A DNA stretch of 64,000 nucleotides from Streptococcus suis (GCF_002960445.1 NZ_POJD01000287.1:36880-100879); one strand, 5' to 3'; counted from the stretch's first letter, positions 46,106 to 56,412 are shown. Notes: a model not told the origin generated them from the sequence alone. Numbers and translations: made by a program.

Positions 46106-46136
46106 GGACTTCTCCAAAGAATTTTATCAGATAATT

Positions 46137-46145
46137 ATACCATTT
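46137..46145 (-). promoter_or_regulatory. yqeG extended -10 promoter
   Basis: Minus-strand TGGTATAAT about 30 bases upstream of the yqeG start; the -35 is weak. Confidence 0.6.
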
Positions 46146-46171
46146 TTCTAGGAAAAAGGCGAATAGATAGC

Positions 46172-46202
46172 CAAAAGGAAAACACCCGGTGGAACCGAGT
46201 GC
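46172..46202 (-). terminator. terminator of the unknown gene at 46216
   Basis: Minus-strand CACTCGGT-TCC-ACCGGGTG (one wobble pair) followed by TTTTCCTTTT. Confidence 0.78.
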
Positions 46203-46215
46203 CTATCCTACGAAC

Positions 46216-46893
46216 CTATTTGCTTTCTAAAATCCAATCCTTAGGAATGAAAATCATATGGGTCAACAACCAATCAATATCCAGCGAGTATTTTGAAAAG
46301 GCAAATCCAATTTCCTCAACACCAGAATCATCCTCATCCATGCCTAAAATCGTCGTCGCATGGCCATAGTCTGCATGACTATCATCAAAGAGGCGCCAAG
46401 TTAGAGCCTTGTAAACCAATTTTTTGGCATCATAAAGCGTATAAGCCTCTCGATATTCTGAAAAGGCTAAACAGTCCTTGCCTTTAGGTTCGACACCCTT
46501 AATTTGAGCAATGGCAATCAAGCTATCATAGTTGTGATAACGGAGGGAGCTACTCAAGGATTGAGCCAAACTAACCGCATAATCCAAGGCCAAATCACTG
46601 ACCTCCACAGCCACAGTTCCCAATTGTTCCCGCAATGGATTGAGCAAGTTCGCAGCAAAGCGAGCTAACTCTTCACGGATTTCCTGTGGCAAATTCTCTA
46701 TGTCTTCAAGAATAACTTCCCTATCTTGCTCAGACCCCTTGTAGACATTGATGTCTAGCCCCTGCTCACCCAGTTTTTCCAGTTCCGAATCAAAACCTGT
46801 TTTCCCAGCTTGAACATATTGAGCGAGAGTTTCATAGTAACCTTCTGGCAAGATGATACGCTCTAGGTTGTCAGCTCTTTCAATGATTGTCAT
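46216..46893 (-). CDS. protein of unknown function
   Basis: 225-residue soluble acidic protein without signal or membrane segment that I do not recognise. It is mostly helical, with conserved-looking stretches LRYHNYDSLIAIAQIKGVEPKG and GHATTILGMDEDDSGVEEIGFAF. The ATG at 46893 has GGGGGAAG upstream; a longer frame is less likely. It stands alone, ended by a clear terminator, between cutC and the yqeG cluster. No neighbour hints at function. Confidence 0.72.
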   Translation of the reverse strand: MTIIERADNLERIILPEGYYETLAQYVQAGKTGFDSELEKLGEQGLDINVYKGSEQDREVILEDIENLPQEIREELARFAANLLNPLREQLGTVAVEVSDLALDYAVSLAQSLSSSLRYHNYDSLIAIAQIKGVEPKGKDCLAFSEYREAYTLYDAKKLVYKALTWRLFDDSHADYGHATTILGMDEDDSGVEEIGFAFSKYSLDIDWLLTHMIFIPKDWILESK

Positions 46894-47010
46894 GGTTTTC
46901 TTCCCCCGTATGTTTGATATTCTTATTGTAACAAGATAAGGGAAAATTGTAAACCTTTTCAACTTTTGTTACATATTTACACCAAGTATATGAATACAAG
47001 TAATTCATCG

Positions 47011-47640
47011 CTACCAAAACAAATGAGTTCCATGAACCTGATCCACAGGTATTTTTTCTAGTAATTCAGGCACATTGTCCACTGTCAAGCCACCACCAAT
47101 TAAGATTTCAAGCTTACCTTGTGCATAGGAAATAAGCTCCTGCAACCAATCCACATTGTTCAAGGCAGACCCCGTCAAACTGCCTCTTGTCAAAATCCGT
47201 GTCACTCCATGGGCTGCCAGCCAATCAATAGCCTCAAATTGACGGTGGCGAGGGATTTGATCAAAAGCCATGTGAAATACAATTTGGCAACCCTGCGACA
47301 CAGCAAACAAGCGTTCCAAAGCAACTTGATCCAACCAATTATCCTCTGTTAAAACACCAAATACTAAACCATCTGAACCCAGCTCTTTAGCTACTTTGCA
47401 ATCTTCCACCATCATCTCAATCTCTGCCTCATCGTAGCAAAAATCACCACCACGAGGGCGAATCATGGTCATAACTGTGACTTCATTCTCATGAGCCAGC
47501 TGACAAACGTATTTAATCACTGCATAACTTGGCGTTGTTCCCCCAACTGCTAAATTATCACAAAGTTCTATCCGCTGGGCACCCATTGAGATAGCTTTGG
47601 CAAGATCTACATGGTTTTCCGAACAAAATTCTTTTATCAT
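47011..47640 (-). CDS. cutC: CutC family protein
   Basis: 209-residue TIM-barrel CutC protein, historically linked to copper handling, though its true enzymatic role is unclear. Motifs: EFCSENHVDLAKAISMGAQRIELCDNLAVGGTTPS, TVMTMIRPRGGDFCY, VFGVLTEDNWLD, VFHMAFDQI, ILTRGSLTGSAL and ILIGGGLT. AGAGGAA lies upstream. Transcribed from a promoter fused to the terminator of the EamA gene. Confidence 0.92.
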   Translation of the reverse strand: MIKEFCSENHVDLAKAISMGAQRIELCDNLAVGGTTPSYAVIKYVCQLAHENEVTVMTMIRPRGGDFCYDEAEIEMMVEDCKVAKELGSDGLVFGVLTEDNWLDQVALERLFAVSQGCQIVFHMAFDQIPRHRQFEAIDWLAAHGVTRILTRGSLTGSALNNVDWLQELISYAQGKLEILIGGGLTVDNVPELLEKIPVDQVHGTHLFW

Positions 47641-47668
47641 TCCAATTTCCTCTTATGTATTTTACTTT

Positions 47669-47706
47669 AGTATACCAAAAAAGAGTATATTAACCAATAC
47701 TCTTTT
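47669..47706 (-). promoter_or_regulatory. EamA terminator fused to cutC promoter
   Basis: Minus-strand stem AAAAGAGTAT / ATACTCTTTT, T6, then GGTATACT as an extended -10 (47669-47674). Confidence 0.7.
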
Positions 47707-48598
47707 CGGTAATCAAAAAATCCTTTAGCGAAATCAGCAGAACTGCTAGTAGAATACAAACCATGCCGACTAAATCCATGCTCGTAAAGACCTCATTAAC
47801 CAACCACACTGCAAAAATAATGGAAGCAACAGGTTCAATAGAAGCTAGCAAGCTGGCATTGACCGGGCCGACCATGGTAACCCCTTTGAGAAAGACTGTA
47901 TAGGCAAAGATGGTCCCGACACCAACAATCCCCACTAAGCCAAACATACTACCACTATCTAATTGAAGGGGTTCTTGCCAGGTCTGTAAACCAAAGGTAA
48001 CCATCAGCCCTCCCATCAACATCCCCAGACCAATGACCGACAAACTACCATACTGGTCAATGACTTGGGCAGGTAGGATAATATAGAGAGCATAGGTCAG
48101 AGCTGAGAAAAGTCCCCAGGCTAAACCAAGCGGGGTAATCGCTAGTTCCGTCAATTGTCCATGGGTTGCAATAAAAAAGGTTCCTACAATTGCCAAGACA
48201 ATCGAAATCACTTCAACCCCTGTCGGTCTTTGCCTATCTTTCAAGCAGGTATAGGCTAGCACTAAGATAGGGCAGAGGTATTGAAGAACTGTTGCCGTTG
48301 CCGCATTTGTATAAGCAATGGCTTGTAAATAGGCCAGCTGATTGAGGGCTAGGCCAAACAAGGCAAAAAGAGATACAGCTAGCACGGCGCGTCCATTTTT
48401 CAAGAGTGCAAGCAAATTTCTCCTAGCTGTCACAGCACACAGACCGAGCAAAACAAGACCTGAAACCATCAGGCGCATGGAGGTAATCAACTGTACAGAC
48501 ATGCCTCGTCCGATTAAATACTGCCCACTCACCCCTGACAAGCCCCAGGCAATCCCTGCTATTAAGGTAATCAAGGTTCCCCATCTTTTTTCTGTCAT
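47690..48598 (-). CDS. EamA/DMT-family transporter
   Basis: 302-residue drug/metabolite transporter superfamily permease with ten predicted helices in two EamA repeats (GTLITLIAGIAWGLSGVSGQYL begins the first; PLGLAWGLFSALTYALYIIL begins the second). Conserved segment PVNASLLASIEPVASIIFAVWLVNE is typical of the second repeat. The substrate, perhaps an amino acid or metabolite for export, cannot be told. It has its own promoter. Confidence 0.9.
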   Translation of the reverse strand: MTEKRWGTLITLIAGIAWGLSGVSGQYLIGRGMSVQLITSMRLMVSGLVLLGLCAVTARRNLLALLKNGRAVLAVSLFALFGLALNQLAYLQAIAYTNAATATVLQYLCPILVLAYTCLKDRQRPTGVEVISIVLAIVGTFFIATHGQLTELAITPLGLAWGLFSALTYALYIILPAQVIDQYGSLSVIGLGMLMGGLMVTFGLQTWQEPLQLDSGSMFGLVGIVGVGTIFAYTVFLKGVTMVGPVNASLLASIEPVASIIFAVWLVNEVFTSMDLVGMVCILLAVLLISLKDFLITEKSIG

Positions 48599-48629
48599 CC
48601 TATCTCCTTCATCTCATGTCAATAGTCCC

Positions 48630-48667
48630 ATTATACCAAAAAGAGTAGGACTTGGTCCCACTCTTTC
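48630..48667 (-). promoter_or_regulatory. galT terminator fused to the EamA-gene promoter
   Basis: Minus-strand stem AAAGAGTGGGAC / GTCCTACTCTTT with a 3-base loop, T5, then GGTATAAT as extended -10 (48630-48635). Confidence 0.75.
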
Positions 48668-48673
48668 TTACAA

Positions 48674-50155
48674 TTAAGTTGCTAAACCGACAAATTCCAC
48701 AAAGCGCATAAAGGCCGCCTGACCTTCTGGAGTGCGTTTGTAGACACCTGCATCTTCTAGGACACGGGCAAAAATTTGGCCAACAGAATCTCGAATGACC
48801 TCTTCAGCCCTTTCTTCTGTCACATCTGGGTGTTCAGCCTTCAACCTATCTGCCCAAGGCTGATGGTAGGCTGCCACCTGACTGTCTTGACCTAGTAAGT
48901 ATTTTTTGACTTCAGCCAATTCTGCCTTCAAACGTGGAGGCAAAATCGCCAAGCCCATAACCTCAATCAAGCCGATATTTTCTTTCTTGATGTGTTGGAC
49001 ATCTGGATGTGGATGGTAGATGCCGTCTGGAAATTCTTCCGAAGTCTGATTGTCGCGGAGAACCAAATCCAACTCGTACACATCTCCTCGTTTCCGAGCA
49101 ATCGGGGTGATGGTATGATGGGGAGTTCCATCTGTTTCAGCCTTAATCTGAACGGCATCATCTGAGTAGCTCCGCCATTTTTCCAAAATCTTAGTCGCCA
49201 AGCTCAAGAGCGCTGGCTTATCTGCTGAACTCAAGCGAATCACCGACATGGGCCACTTGACAATCCCTGCCGAAACGGACTCAAAGCCATCGAAGACCAG
49301 CTGGCGCTCAATCGGCGCCTTTTCCATGGCAAAACTGTGCCGCCCACCCTGATAGTGATTGTGGGTCAGGATAGAGCCACCTGAGATGGGTAGATCAGAG
49401 TTAGAACCGACAAAATAATTTGGAAAGATGTCAAGCAAGTCCAAAAGCTGTTCAAAGGTTTGAGGGCTAATCACCATAGGCACATGCTCTTGGTTCAAGA
49501 AAACAGCATGCTCATTGTAATAAGCATAGGGCGAATACTGGAAGCCCCACTGTTCCTGTCCAAGATCCAAGCGAATAATGCGGTGGTTGGCACGTGCTGG
49601 GTGATTGATGCGGCCTTGGTAGCCCTCATTTTCCATACAAAGCAGGCACTGAGGGTAGTTTGAAGCTTCCGCTAAACGGGCTGCCGCAATGGCTTTGGGA
49701 TCCTTCTCTGGTTTGGACAGATTGATGGTTATTTCTAGGTTGCCATAGTCTGTCGGTGTTTGATAATAGATATTTTTGGCAACAGCAGCCACCTTGATGT
49801 AGTCATTGCGCTTACTCAAGTCATAAAAATCTGCCACAGCCTGCTCTGGACTGTCTTGATAGGTCTGCCAAAAATCACGATTGACCTGACTAGGACTTGG
49901 CGTGATTAAATCCATCAAACAAGCCCCAACCATGTCCTGTTCTTCCAGCAATTCACCCACAAAACCAGTTCGAACCACGTGAGCCAATAGCTCATCTTTT
50001 AATTCAATCAAGTCTGTTAGCTCTGTTTGGACAGTCAAAACTTGGTCCCCAACCAAGGCTAAAACCCTATTGCGCAGGTAAAGGGCATCCATTCCTTCAA
50101 AATCACTGTTGGCAATAACCTGCTCAACAAAACGCTCCACCAATCCAGCCATCAT
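48674..50155 (-). CDS. galT: galactose-1-phosphate uridylyltransferase (Gram-positive type)
   Basis: Leloir enzyme that exchanges UMP between UDP-glucose and galactose-1-phosphate. The 493-residue protein is of the long Firmicute GalT type 2 class. It has [48 protein letters not shown] and [17 protein letters not shown], the likely catalytic His region. It starts 9 bases after galK on the same strand and shares its promoter. galE is not in the window. Confidence 0.95.
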   Translation of the reverse strand: MMAGLVERFVEQVIANSDFEGMDALYLRNRVLALVGDQVLTVQTELTDLIELKDELLAHVVRTGFVGELLEEQDMVGACLMDLITPSPSQVNRDFWQTYQDSPEQAVADFYDLSKRNDYIKVAAVAKNIYYQTPTDYGNLEITINLSKPEKDPKAIAAARLAEASNYPQCLLCMENEGYQGRINHPARANHRIIRLDLGQEQWGFQYSPYAYYNEHAVFLNQEHVPMVISPQTFEQLLDLLDIFPNYFVGSNSDLPISGGSILTHNHYQGGRHSFAMEKAPIERQLVFDGFESVSAGIVKWPMSVIRLSSADKPALLSLATKILEKWRSYSDDAVQIKAETDGTPHHTITPIARKRGDVYELDLVLRDNQTSEEFPDGIYHPHPDVQHIKKENIGLIEVMGLAILPPRLKAELAEVKKYLLGQDSQVAAYHQPWADRLKAEHPDVTEERAEEVIRDSVGQIFARVLEDAGVYKRTPEGQAAFMRFVEFVGLAT

Positions 50156-50164
50156 TTCTCCAAT

Positions 50165-51337
50165 CTATTTTCGAGATAAAACGCGAGAGCCTCCAGCAAT
50201 CTCCGCTACATAGAAGCTTGGCTCATAGCCAACCACTTCAGTGTAGGTCTTGCCGACATTTTCAGTAAAGGCATCCACCTTATCCTTGTGGACAATGGCA
50301 ATACCACAGCCGCCGAAACCAGCTCCTGTCATCCGAGCACCAAGAACTCCTTCCTGCTCCCAGGCGGTATGGGCCAAGGTATCCAATTCCAAACCTGTCA
50401 CTTCATAATCATGCTCCAGGGAAACATGGGAAGCATTGACCAAGCGGCCAAAGGTTGCCAAATCTCCTTCTTCCAAGGCCTTACGAGCCTGTAAGGTCCG
50501 TTGGTTTTCCAAGACAGCATGGCGGGCACGCTTGATGCGGTTTACATCTTTGATTAAGTAACTATATTGGTCAAAAGTCCACTCATCCAACTCTCCCAGA
50601 GTTTGAATAGTCAAGACTGCATTCAATTCTTCTACAGCTTTTTCACATTCTGCACGACGCTCGTTGTACTTAGAATCCGCCAATTCACGACGTTTGTTGG
50701 TGTTCATGATGACAATCACATGGTCACCCAAATCCAATGGCACCAATTCATATTCAAGTGTATTGGTATCCAGATAAATGGCACGTTGGTCCGCTCCCAT
50801 ACCGATCGCAAACTGATCCATGATGCCAGAATTGACACCGATAAAGTGATTTTCCGTTTGCTTACCAATTTTCACCAAATCAAGACGAGTCAATTCAAGT
50901 CCATACAACTCTTCTGCGATAATGCCGATTAAAAGTTCCAAGGAAGCTGATGAAGACAAGCCTGAACCATTTGGAATATTACCGTAAACAAAGACTTCCA
51001 TCCCTGTATCAATGACATGCCCTGCTTCCTGCAAGAATTTAAGAACACCCTTGGCATAGTTGGTCCAGTTGTCCGCCTTATCAAAGACCAAGTTGTTCAA
51101 ATCTACCTCAATCACACCAACTTCTTCAAAGTTAGCAGAATAGAAACGCAAAACTTGGTCATCACGTTTGCGAGCAGCACCGTAAGTCCCTAAGGTAATG
51201 GCCGCTGGAAAGACATGACCACCGTTGTAGTCTGTATGCTCACCAATCAGGTTAATCCGACCAGGTGAGAAGAAAGTCGCATCCGCCTCTTGACCAAACA
51301 CATCGAGAAAGGCTTGCTTGAGTTGTTCTGTGTTCAT
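50165..51337 (-). CDS. galK: galactokinase
   Basis: GHMP kinase that makes galactose-1-phosphate. The 390-residue protein has the galactokinase signature [25 protein letters not shown], the ATP-binding [15 protein letters not shown] and the C-terminal [17 protein letters not shown]. The ATG at 51337 has GGAGG five bases upstream; the longer open frame runs into the promoter. First gene of galK-galT, divergent from galR. Confidence 0.97.
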   Translation of the reverse strand: MNTEQLKQAFLDVFGQEADATFFSPGRINLIGEHTDYNGGHVFPAAITLGTYGAARKRDDQVLRFYSANFEEVGVIEVDLNNLVFDKADNWTNYAKGVLKFLQEAGHVIDTGMEVFVYGNIPNGSGLSSSASLELLIGIIAEELYGLELTRLDLVKIGKQTENHFIGVNSGIMDQFAIGMGADQRAIYLDTNTLEYELVPLDLGDHVIVIMNTNKRRELADSKYNERRAECEKAVEELNAVLTIQTLGELDEWTFDQYSYLIKDVNRIKRARHAVLENQRTLQARKALEEGDLATFGRLVNASHVSLEHDYEVTGLELDTLAHTAWEQEGVLGARMTGAGFGGCGIAIVHKDKVDAFTENVGKTYTEVVGYEPSFYVAEIAGGSRVLSRK

Positions 51338-51354
51338 AGGAACCTCCTTGATTT

Positions 51355-51368
51355 TGTAATCGTTTTCT
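51355..51368. promoter_or_regulatory. cre-like site upstream of galK
   Basis: Minus-strand AGAAAACGATTACA, one mismatch from the CcpA consensus TGWAANCGNTNWCA. It lies just downstream of the galK -10, so it would be a roadblock or repressor site. Confidence 0.65.
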
Positions 51369-51371
51369 TTT

Positions 51372-51400
51372 ATTGTACAACTTAACAATATAAAAGTCAA
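51372..51400 (-). promoter_or_regulatory. galKT promoter
   Basis: Minus-strand TTGACT, 17 bases, TACAAT. Confidence 0.82.
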
Positions 51401-51406
51401 TATATT

Positions 51407-51431
51407 TACTAAAAATTTACTAATTTTAGTA
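51407..51431. promoter_or_regulatory. GalR operator candidate
   Basis: TACTAAAA (51407-51414) and its inverse TTTTAGTA (51424-51431) flank the divergent promoters; another TTTACTAA repeat lies inside. It overlaps the galR -35. Confidence 0.6.
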
Positions 51432-51444
51432 TTTGTGCTATACT
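51416..51444 (+). promoter_or_regulatory. galR promoter
   Basis: TTTACT, 17 bases, TATACT with extended -10 TGC. Confidence 0.7.
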
Positions 51445-51469
51445 AGATACAAATAGATAGGAGAATACC

Positions 51470-52468
51470 ATGGTTACCATTAAAGACATCGCTGAAAAGG
51501 CTAAATTATCATCTGCCACCATCTCCCGCGTACTCAAGGGCGACCTGACCCTATCCGTCAGCCAAGAAACCCGCGACCGCATTTTCAACTTGGCACAGGA
51601 ATTGGGCTACACCAAGCACATCAAAAAACAAGCACCTCAACAAAAAGGCACCATCGGCATTGTCCAATGGTACACTGAAAGCGAAGAGCTAGCCGACCTC
51701 TACTACTACTCCATTCGGGCCAGCATTGAGCATACCGCCAGTCTTCTCGGCTACCAAATCGTCCGCTCCTTCAACGACCTGACCAATCCCCTCCTCCAAG
51801 AAGTGGACGGCATCATCGCAGTTGGTAAATTTTCTTCTGGGCAAATAGCAGAGCTGGCCAGCTTATCACCCAAGCTGATTTTTGTGGATTCTGATACACT
51901 GACCGAGGGATTTTCCTGTGTCACAACTGACTTTGAACACTCTGTACAGACTGTTATCGACCACTTCCATTCACAAGGCCTGACAGATATTGGCCTCCTA
52001 GTCGGACAGGAAGAAACCACAGATGGTCACCAACTGCCAACAGACCCGCGCCTGACTGCCTTTCGTGACTACCTGAACACCTTGGGCATTCTCCAAGAAA
52101 ACTATATCTACCAAGGAAAGTTCTCCACCCAGTCGGGCTATGAGCTGATGAGCCAGGCTATTGAGGATCTAGGCGACCAACTACCGTCAGCTTTCTTCAT
52201 GGCAAATGATACCCTGGCAGTCGGTGCCCTGCGTGCTTTACAAGAGCGTCAAATCGCTGTGCCAGAACGGGTCCAACTCATCACCTTTAACGATACAGCC
52301 ATCACGCGCCAGGTCTATCCAGCCCTGTCTTCTATCAGCGTCTTCACCGAAGAAATGGGACAAGAAGCCATGCAGCTGCTAGACCGTATCATAACTAGTC
52401 CACACCCCCACCATCCCCGTAAAATTAAGCTAGGCACTCAGCTGGTTATTCGGGAGAGTTCTTATTGA
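51470..52468 (+). CDS. galR: LacI-family repressor of the galactose genes (GalR)
   Basis: 332-residue LacI/GalR regulator. The N-terminus MVTIKDIAEKAKLSSATISRVLKGDLTLSVSQETRDRIFNLAQELGY is the HTH and hinge (about 1-60), followed by a periplasmic-binding-protein-like effector domain (about 60-332). TAGGAG lies upstream of the ATG. It is divergent from galK-galT with an operator-like palindrome between them, so autoregulation and control of galKT are likely. The effector would be galactose or a derivative. Confidence 0.9.
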   Translation: MVTIKDIAEKAKLSSATISRVLKGDLTLSVSQETRDRIFNLAQELGYTKHIKKQAPQQKGTIGIVQWYTESEELADLYYYSIRASIEHTASLLGYQIVRSFNDLTNPLLQEVDGIIAVGKFSSGQIAELASLSPKLIFVDSDTLTEGFSCVTTDFEHSVQTVIDHFHSQGLTDIGLLVGQEETTDGHQLPTDPRLTAFRDYLNTLGILQENYIYQGKFSTQSGYELMSQAIEDLGDQLPSAFFMANDTLAVGALRALQERQIAVPERVQLITFNDTAITRQVYPALSSISVFTEEMGQEAMQLLDRIITSPHPHHPRKIKLGTQLVIRESSY

Positions 52469-52475
52469 AAGTGTA

Positions 52476-52508
52476 AAAACCGAGAGTTCTGACGAATTCT
52501 CGGTTTTC
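52476..52508. terminator. bidirectional terminator galR/gatB
   Basis: AAAACCGAGA and TCTCGGTTTT arms around a central loop, between convergent genes. Confidence 0.82.
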
Positions 52509-52520
52509 TGCTATTCAATT

Positions 52521-53960
52521 TTAATCCAACAACTTAGCCAATTCCTGAGCCAAGAGTTGTTGTGCAACTTGCGGGTTGGCTTGTCCCTTAGTCGCTTTCA
52601 TCAAGAAACCTGTAAAGGCCTTATCAGCATTGCGTTTGCCAGACTTGAAGTCAGCTACTGCCGCTTCGTTATCCGCAAAGACTTGGTGGATAATCGGAAT
52701 CAAGACCGCAGGGTCTGAAATCTGTACCAAGCCAGCTTTCTCAACGTAAGCCTTAGCAGAACCACCTTCCTTAGCCAAGTGAACAAAGACTTTCTTGGCA
52801 ATCTTAGATGAAATAGTGCCATCTGCAATCAAGGCTATCATTTCAACCAAGTTTTCTGGTGTAAGAGCGATTTGCTCAATAGTCTTACCTTCAGCATTGA
52901 GGAACTGAGCCACTTCACCCTGCAACCAGTTAGAAACTTGTTTGGCATCGCCACCTGCTGCCACTGCTGCTTCAAAGAAGTCAGACAGAGCCTTGGTTGA
53001 TGTCAATTGACCTGCATCGTAGGCAGTCAAGCCCAAGTTTTCCACATAGTGAGCACGGCGAGCCTTTGGAAAGACTGGCAATTCTGCACGCACTTCCTCA
53101 ATCCAGCTATCATCAATCTCATAGAGCGGTAGGTCTGGCTCTGGGAAGTAACGGTAGTCAGCTGACCCTTCCTTGACACGCATGAGAATGGTTTCACCAG
53201 TAGATTCATCGTAACGGCGCGTTTCCTGCTGGATTTGACCACCTGAACGCAAGATTTTGGCCTGACGTTCTACTTCATGCTGCAAACCCTTGCGAACATA
53301 GTTGAAGGAGTTGAGGTTTTTCAACTCAGTCTTTGTACCAAATTTTTCTTGACCATAGGGACGAAGAGAGATGTTGGCATCCACGCGCATAGACCCCTCT
53401 TCCATCTTGACATCTGAAATGCCAGTGTACTGAATGATTTCTTTAAGGGCTGTCAAGTAGGCATAGGCCTCCTCAGGCGAACGCATATCGGCCTCTGATA
53501 CAATCTCAATCAAAGGCACACCCTGACGGTTGAGGTCTACATAAGAATAGCCGTCTGTCCCGTGGGTATTCTTACCAGCATCCTCTTCCAAATGCGCACG
53601 CTCGATACGGATTTTCTTGGTTGAACCGTCTTCTAGCTCAATCTCAATCCAGCCATTGTAGCCAATCGGCTCGTCAAACTGGGAAATCTGATAGGCTTTA
53701 GGGTTATCAGGATAGAAATAGTTCTTCCGGTCAAAGTGCATATCCTTGTGAATGTCCATATTCAAGGCCAAGGCAGCCTTAATACCCGCATCCACAACAC
53801 CCTTGTTGAGAACTGGAAGGACGCCTGGGAAAGACCAGTCAATCACGTTGGTATTGGCATTTGGGTCCTCACCAAAATGAGCAGATGAAGGTGAGAAAAT
53901 TTTCGAGTTGGTGTTCAACTCCACATGGACTTCTAGACCAATAATCGTTTCAAAGTTCAT
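52521..53960 (-). CDS. gatB: Asp-tRNA(Asn)/Glu-tRNA(Gln) amidotransferase subunit B
   Basis: Kinase and tRNA-binding subunit of GatCAB, which converts Glu-tRNA(Gln) and Asp-tRNA(Asn) to the amide forms. The 479-residue protein has [44 protein letters not shown], and [13 protein letters not shown], then the C-terminal YqeY-like tail domain (about 330-479). It shares one base with the gatA stop, so translation is coupled. Confidence 0.97.
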   Translation of the reverse strand: MNFETIIGLEVHVELNTNSKIFSPSSAHFGEDPNANTNVIDWSFPGVLPVLNKGVVDAGIKAALALNMDIHKDMHFDRKNYFYPDNPKAYQISQFDEPIGYNGWIEIELEDGSTKKIRIERAHLEEDAGKNTHGTDGYSYVDLNRQGVPLIEIVSEADMRSPEEAYAYLTALKEIIQYTGISDVKMEEGSMRVDANISLRPYGQEKFGTKTELKNLNSFNYVRKGLQHEVERQAKILRSGGQIQQETRRYDESTGETILMRVKEGSADYRYFPEPDLPLYEIDDSWIEEVRAELPVFPKARRAHYVENLGLTAYDAGQLTSTKALSDFFEAAVAAGGDAKQVSNWLQGEVAQFLNAEGKTIEQIALTPENLVEMIALIADGTISSKIAKKVFVHLAKEGGSAKAYVEKAGLVQISDPAVLIPIIHQVFADNEAAVADFKSGKRNADKAFTGFLMKATKGQANPQVAQQLLAQELAKLLD

Positions 53961-55426
53961 TAGTTAGCACCTCCAAAAATCACTGGTTGTTGCTTGTGGT
54001 AATCTGTTGTCGCTTCAAAGGCAGCAGCCACTTGGTAAATGGTTTCTTCCGAGTATTTTGGACCAATCAACTGCAAACCGACTGGCAAGCCTTCAACAAA
54101 ACCAGCAGGAATCGAAATACCTGGAAGACCAGCCAAGTTAACAGGAATGGTCAAAAGGTCCGCCAAGTACATAGCCACAGGGTCATGGTTGAGCGTGTCC
54201 AAACCAAAGGCAACCGTCGGAGCTGTCGGCCCCAAAATCAAGTCATAGTTGGCAAAGACCTTCTCAAAATCTTGGATAATCAAGGTTCGCACCTGACCAG
54301 CCTTCTTGAAGTAGGCATCGTAGTAACCAGATGACAAGCTAAATGTACCTAACATAATACGACGTTTAACTTCCTCACCAAAACCTTGACTACGGGTTTT
54401 CACGTAAATCTCATCCAAGTTGGTCGCATCTTCTGCACGGAAACCATAACGGATACCGTCAAAACGTTGCAAGTTAGAAGATGCTTCTGATGATGCGATA
54501 ATGTAGTAAACAGCAACCCCATACTTAGAATGTGGCAGGCTGACTTCCTCGATAATCGCCCCCAGGCTTTCCAAGTGCTTAGCCGCCTTGAGAATAGTTT
54601 CCTTAACCTGCGGATCAATCCCTTCGCCCATGTATTCTTTTGGCAGAGCAATCTTCATACCCTTGATGTCCTGACCAATCTTGCTAGTGAAGTCAGCAAT
54701 TTCATTGATGGTTGATGTTGCATCCTTGACATCATGACCAGAGATGACATTGAGCAACTGGGCATTTTCCTTAACTGTCTGTGAAAATGGACCAATCTGG
54801 TCAAGAGATGAACCAAAGGCAATCAAACCAAAACGTGACACCGTTCCATAGGTTGGCTTCATTCCCACAATACCATTAAAGGCAGCAGGCTGGCGGATGG
54901 AGCCGCCTGTGTCAGAACCGAGTGACAAACGGACCTGACCAGACGCAACAGCAGCAGCTGAGCCACCTGATGAGCCACCAGGAACTTTTGTCTGGTCCCA
55001 AGCATTTTTTGTCGGTTTGAAGGCAGAGTTCTCATTGGAACCTCCCATGGCAAACTCGTCCATGTTGGTTTTACCGACAACAATCATATCCTTAGCGTAG
55101 GCCTGAGCAACCGATGTCGCATCGAAAATCGGCTCATAATTATAAAGCATTTTTGAAGCAGCAGTGGTCAAAATCCCCTTCGTAGAGATATTATCCTTAA
55201 CTGCCAAGGGAATACCAGCCATGACATTGTCTGCATCAATCCCCTTTTCATCAAGGGCAGCAGCTTGCGCCAAGGCCGCAGCTTCTGTGATAGTCAAGAA
55301 AGCATCCACTGCTCCCTCACGACTCTTGATGTCTTCCAAGGTTGCCTTGGTCAACTCAACCGCAGAAATCTCCTTCTTGACAAGGAGATCATGCAATTCA
55401 TCAATGGTTTTATTGTTAAACGTCAT
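53960..55426 (-). CDS. gatA: Asp-tRNA(Asn)/Glu-tRNA(Gln) amidotransferase subunit A
   Basis: Amidase subunit that releases ammonia from glutamine for GatB. The 488-residue protein has the amidase-signature triad region: [12 protein letters not shown] (catalytic Lys), [36 protein letters not shown] (Ser-cisSer nucleophile) and [12 protein letters not shown]. It overlaps gatC and gatB by 1 base on each side in the gatC-gatA-gatB operon. Confidence 0.98.
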   Translation of the reverse strand: MTFNNKTIDELHDLLVKKEISAVELTKATLEDIKSREGAVDAFLTITEAAALAQAAALDEKGIDADNVMAGIPLAVKDNISTKGILTTAASKMLYNYEPIFDATSVAQAYAKDMIVVGKTNMDEFAMGGSNENSAFKPTKNAWDQTKVPGGSSGGSAAAVASGQVRLSLGSDTGGSIRQPAAFNGIVGMKPTYGTVSRFGLIAFGSSLDQIGPFSQTVKENAQLLNVISGHDVKDATSTINEIADFTSKIGQDIKGMKIALPKEYMGEGIDPQVKETILKAAKHLESLGAIIEEVSLPHSKYGVAVYYIIASSEASSNLQRFDGIRYGFRAEDATNLDEIYVKTRSQGFGEEVKRRIMLGTFSLSSGYYDAYFKKAGQVRTLIIQDFEKVFANYDLILGPTAPTVAFGLDTLNHDPVAMYLADLLTIPVNLAGLPGISIPAGFVEGLPVGLQLIGPKYSEETIYQVAAAFEATTDYHKQQPVIFGGAN

Positions 55427-55728
55427 TAGGCATCTCCTCCCCCGTCTAGAATAGCTGGTACCTTGATAAAGTTATCTTGTGATTCAGGCACATTTTTAAA
55501 GAGCTCCTCACGGCTCTCACCTTTTTGGGCAATATCTGCTCGCAAGACATTCTTACGGTCAGCCATGGTTGTGGTTACCGCAACACCTGTCGTATCTACT
55601 TCATTGAGCAATTCAACCATATCGACAATCTTGCTCAAACTTGTCGCAAATTCCGCTGTTTCCTGGTCCGAAAATTCCAGCTTAGACAGCTTGGCAACAT
55701 GACGGACTTCAGCTTCAGAAATCTTCAT
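55426..55728 (-). CDS. gatC: Asp-tRNA(Asn)/Glu-tRNA(Gln) amidotransferase subunit C
   Basis: Small scaffold subunit of GatCAB. The 100-residue protein has [22 protein letters not shown] at the N-terminus and the conserved VDTTGVAVT and [21 protein letters not shown] regions. AGGAGG precedes the ATG. It heads the operon from an extended -10 promoter. Confidence 0.96.
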   Translation of the reverse strand: MKISEAEVRHVAKLSKLEFSDQETAEFATSLSKIVDMVELLNEVDTTGVAVTTTMADRKNVLRADIAQKGESREELFKNVPESQDNFIKVPAILDGGGDA

Positions 55729-55762
55729 TCTTACTTTCCTCCTAATGGAAATCTATCTTCTC

Positions 55763-55791
55763 ATTATACCATATTTCCAGCTCCACACAAA
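55763..55791 (-). promoter_or_regulatory. gatCAB promoter
   Basis: Minus-strand TTTGTG, 17 bases, TATAAT with extended -10 TGG. Confidence 0.72.
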
Positions 55792-55826
55792 GGTAGATAT
55801 TCCCTCCGATGGAAGCTTTTTTTCGG

Positions 55827-55851
55827 CAAAAAACCAGTCTAACGACTGGTT
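55827..55851 (-). terminator. codY-pncA terminator
   Basis: Minus-strand AACCAGTC-GTTA-GACTGGTT followed by T5, just after the pncA stop. Confidence 0.85.
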
Positions 55852-55859
55852 CCTAAACC

Positions 55860-56411
55860 CTAATCTATAATGGTCGCACCAAGCACATGGCGCAGATGGT
55901 TGAGAGCAAATTGATGGCTCTCCTCCGTCAATGCGGCAATTGCAGAAGCCACGACCTCAATCCGATAGCCTTTATTGTAGGCATCAATAGCTGTATGCAG
56001 GACACAGATATCAGACAGGACACCTGTCAAGACCACCGTATCCACCCGACGTTCTCTCAAACGAACATCCAAGTCCGTACCAGAAAAGGCAGAATAATGT
56101 CGCTTGTCCATCCAACGAACACGCGCATGATCCTTGTTTTCGCTATAAAAATCCGCCAAAGGACCGTACAAATCTCGTCCCTGCGTACCCATGATATTGT
56201 GAGGTGGAAAGAGCTTGCTTTCAGGATGCAAGTCATCCCCCTCTTCATGACCATCAATGGCAAAAACGATATAGTCCCCATTTTCAAAGGCTTCCCTTGT
56301 CACCTGGGCAATCCGCTCAGCAATAGCCTGAGCAGGTTTCCCCGCGGTTAATTTGCCCTTGTCAGCCACAAAATCAACCGTATAATCAATCGAAATCAAT
56401 GCTTTTATCAT
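55860..56411 (-). CDS. pncA: nicotinamidase
   Basis: Hydrolyses nicotinamide to nicotinate for NAD salvage, feeding the PncB and NadD steps. The 183-residue protein has the triad: Asp in ALISIDYTVDF (residue 8), Lys in WMDKRHYSAF and Cys in TGVLSDICVLHTAIDAY, with metal-binding DGHEEGDDLHPES. The ATG at 56411 begins 1 base after the codY stop, giving translational coupling; the longer frame would overlap codY. Lying behind codY suggests amino acid/GTP-responsive expression. Confidence 0.92.
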   Translation of the reverse strand: MIKALISIDYTVDFVADKGKLTAGKPAQAIAERIAQVTREAFENGDYIVFAIDGHEEGDDLHPESKLFPPHNIMGTQGRDLYGPLADFYSENKDHARVRWMDKRHYSAFSGTDLDVRLRERRVDTVVLTGVLSDICVLHTAIDAYNKGYRIEVVASAIAALTEESHQFALNHLRHVLGATIID

Positions 56412-56412
56412 C

